Below are positions 27,518-28,095 of a stretch of 28,095 bases of DNA, piece by piece (positions within the stretch are counted from its first letter, which is position 1; the number at the start of each line of letters is the position of its first letter). Source of the stretch: CAWGUU01 sp963825765 (GTDB lineage Bacteria; Actinomycetota; Acidimicrobiia; Acidimicrobiales; AC-14). Made by a program: the position numbers and the translations under genes. The notes beneath the pieces were generated by a model. It was given only the letters and a program-made list of their open reading frames with translations, was not told where the DNA came from and ran no database searches. Where the stretch lies: positions 1-28,095 of the forward strand of contig CAWGUU010000005.1 in the NCBI GenBank assembly GCA_963825765.1, in the 5' to 3' direction.

Positions 27518-27940
27518 CACGCAGCGCAGCCACGGGTGCGCCGCGGCCTGGGTCGACGCCGGCGGTCACGACGCCGCCGGGTGTTCGTCGGTTCTGGCGG
27601 TCGCCGATCGGCGAGCTGCCTGCGACCAGGCCCTCCTTGCTCCCGGGCGACAGCACGATCACGTCGGCCCTGCCGGACGACGTCCGTGCACAGACAGGAT
27701 CGGCCAGGGACTGCCCGGCGAGCTGGACCACGTCGGGGTCCCGCGGCCCAGGACCTCCAGATCTCGACCCCGAGCCACCTCGCCGACTTTGGCGTCCAAG
27801 CCGTTCGACGTGTTGGGGATGTCGATCCGAGGCGTCGGGAATGGTGGGCCGCGGTCGAGGCCAAAATGCCGCCCTCCCGCCCGCCAACTCTTGGAGACTC
27901 GCACGCGGGGCGAGCCCCTACGACCAGGGCCCGGCCCGGG
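27518..27940. other. 423-base gap, possibly decayed coding sequence
   Basis: No intact gene is evident. On the minus strand protein-like segments occur in two frames, for example NGLDAKVGEVARGRDLEVLG (about 27750-27830) and SGRADVIVLSPGSKEGLVAG (about 27610-27680). They have no start or family match and may be a decayed gene or chance open frames of GC-rich DNA. Confidence 0.3.
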
Positions 27941-28095
27941 CTACCGGGCGGGGGACAGGGCCCCCTCGATGACGGCGATCATGGTGGCGGCGTCGGTGGG
28001 GCCCTCGTAGTGGAGCCCGTGGACGAAGAAGCTCGGGGTTCCGTTGACCCCGCTGTGCACGCCACTGATGAAGTCTCCTGCACCCGGTCGGCGTG
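27941..28095 (-). CDS. C-terminal part of a DsbA-like thioredoxin-fold protein (partial, frameshift near 28073-28078)
   Basis: The last residues, DFISGVHSGVNGTPSFFVHG and then LHYEGPTDAATMIAVIEGAL, match the end of DsbA/Thioredoxin_4 proteins, including the cis-proline in NGTPSFF that lines the active site. The catalytic CxxC lies beyond the window. Just upstream, HADRVQE in another frame would precede DFISG if one G were missing, so an indel is likely. The partner protein and pathway cannot be judged from this fragment. Confidence 0.7.
   Translation of the reverse strand, partial: RRPGAGDFISGVHSGVNGTPSFFVHGLHYEGPTDAATMIAVIEGALSPAR

Overview
The window is a very GC-rich stretch of actinobacterial chromosome. 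Three things point to this: PHO boxes built on TTCACC, a SenX3-RegX3-type phosphate two-component pair, and several promoters that seem to give leaderless mRNAs. The Thr-rich linkers in secreted proteins and the mix of genes make the class Acidimicrobiia a reasonable guess, but only a guess. No rRNA, tRNA, CRISPR array, insertion sequence or phage gene was seen.

Positions 1-7.7 kb hold phosphate uptake. The pst genes are in an unusual order in two units, pstB-phoU and then pstS-pstC-pstA, each with its own PHO box. A DedA/VTT-type membrane protein is transcribed divergently from pstB and has a third PHO box facing it. The block from 5.6 to 13 kb is about polyphosphate and nucleotide housekeeping: ppk, a CYTH-CHAD protein, a Nudix hydrolase, a SixA-like phosphatase and ppx (with its own PHO box) all read leftward, and surE reads divergently from ppk. 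At 13.1-15.1 kb lie the response regulator and histidine kinase, overlapping by GTGA and preceded by three PHO repeats, so the system probably regulates itself.

From 15.1 to 19.5 kb come a Thr-rich lipoprotein, a 41-residue membrane peptide behind a striking tandem palindrome, a remnant of a metal ATPase, and a csoR-copA copper operon. The CopA carries an extra membrane helix and a C-terminal cupredoxin domain. From 19.5 kb on are a broken ECF sigma factor gene, a CBM2-GH18 chitinase, a PadR regulator with its membrane partner, a two-domain VOC protein, an ArsR regulator coupled to a fatty-acid desaturase, a small DUF5684-like membrane protein, gene remnants, a secreted protein, and the end of a DsbA-like gene.

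At least seven conserved genes (ppx, ppk, the kinase, copA, the sigma factor, the desaturase, the DsbA-like gene) are each broken by what looks like a single-base indel. So many breaks in otherwise well-conserved genes suggest uncorrected sequencing error more than real decay. Frames near those points should be treated as provisional. A palindromic element of about 46 bp occurs twice (13.1 and 20.2 kb) next to gene ends and matches no named repeat that I recognise.
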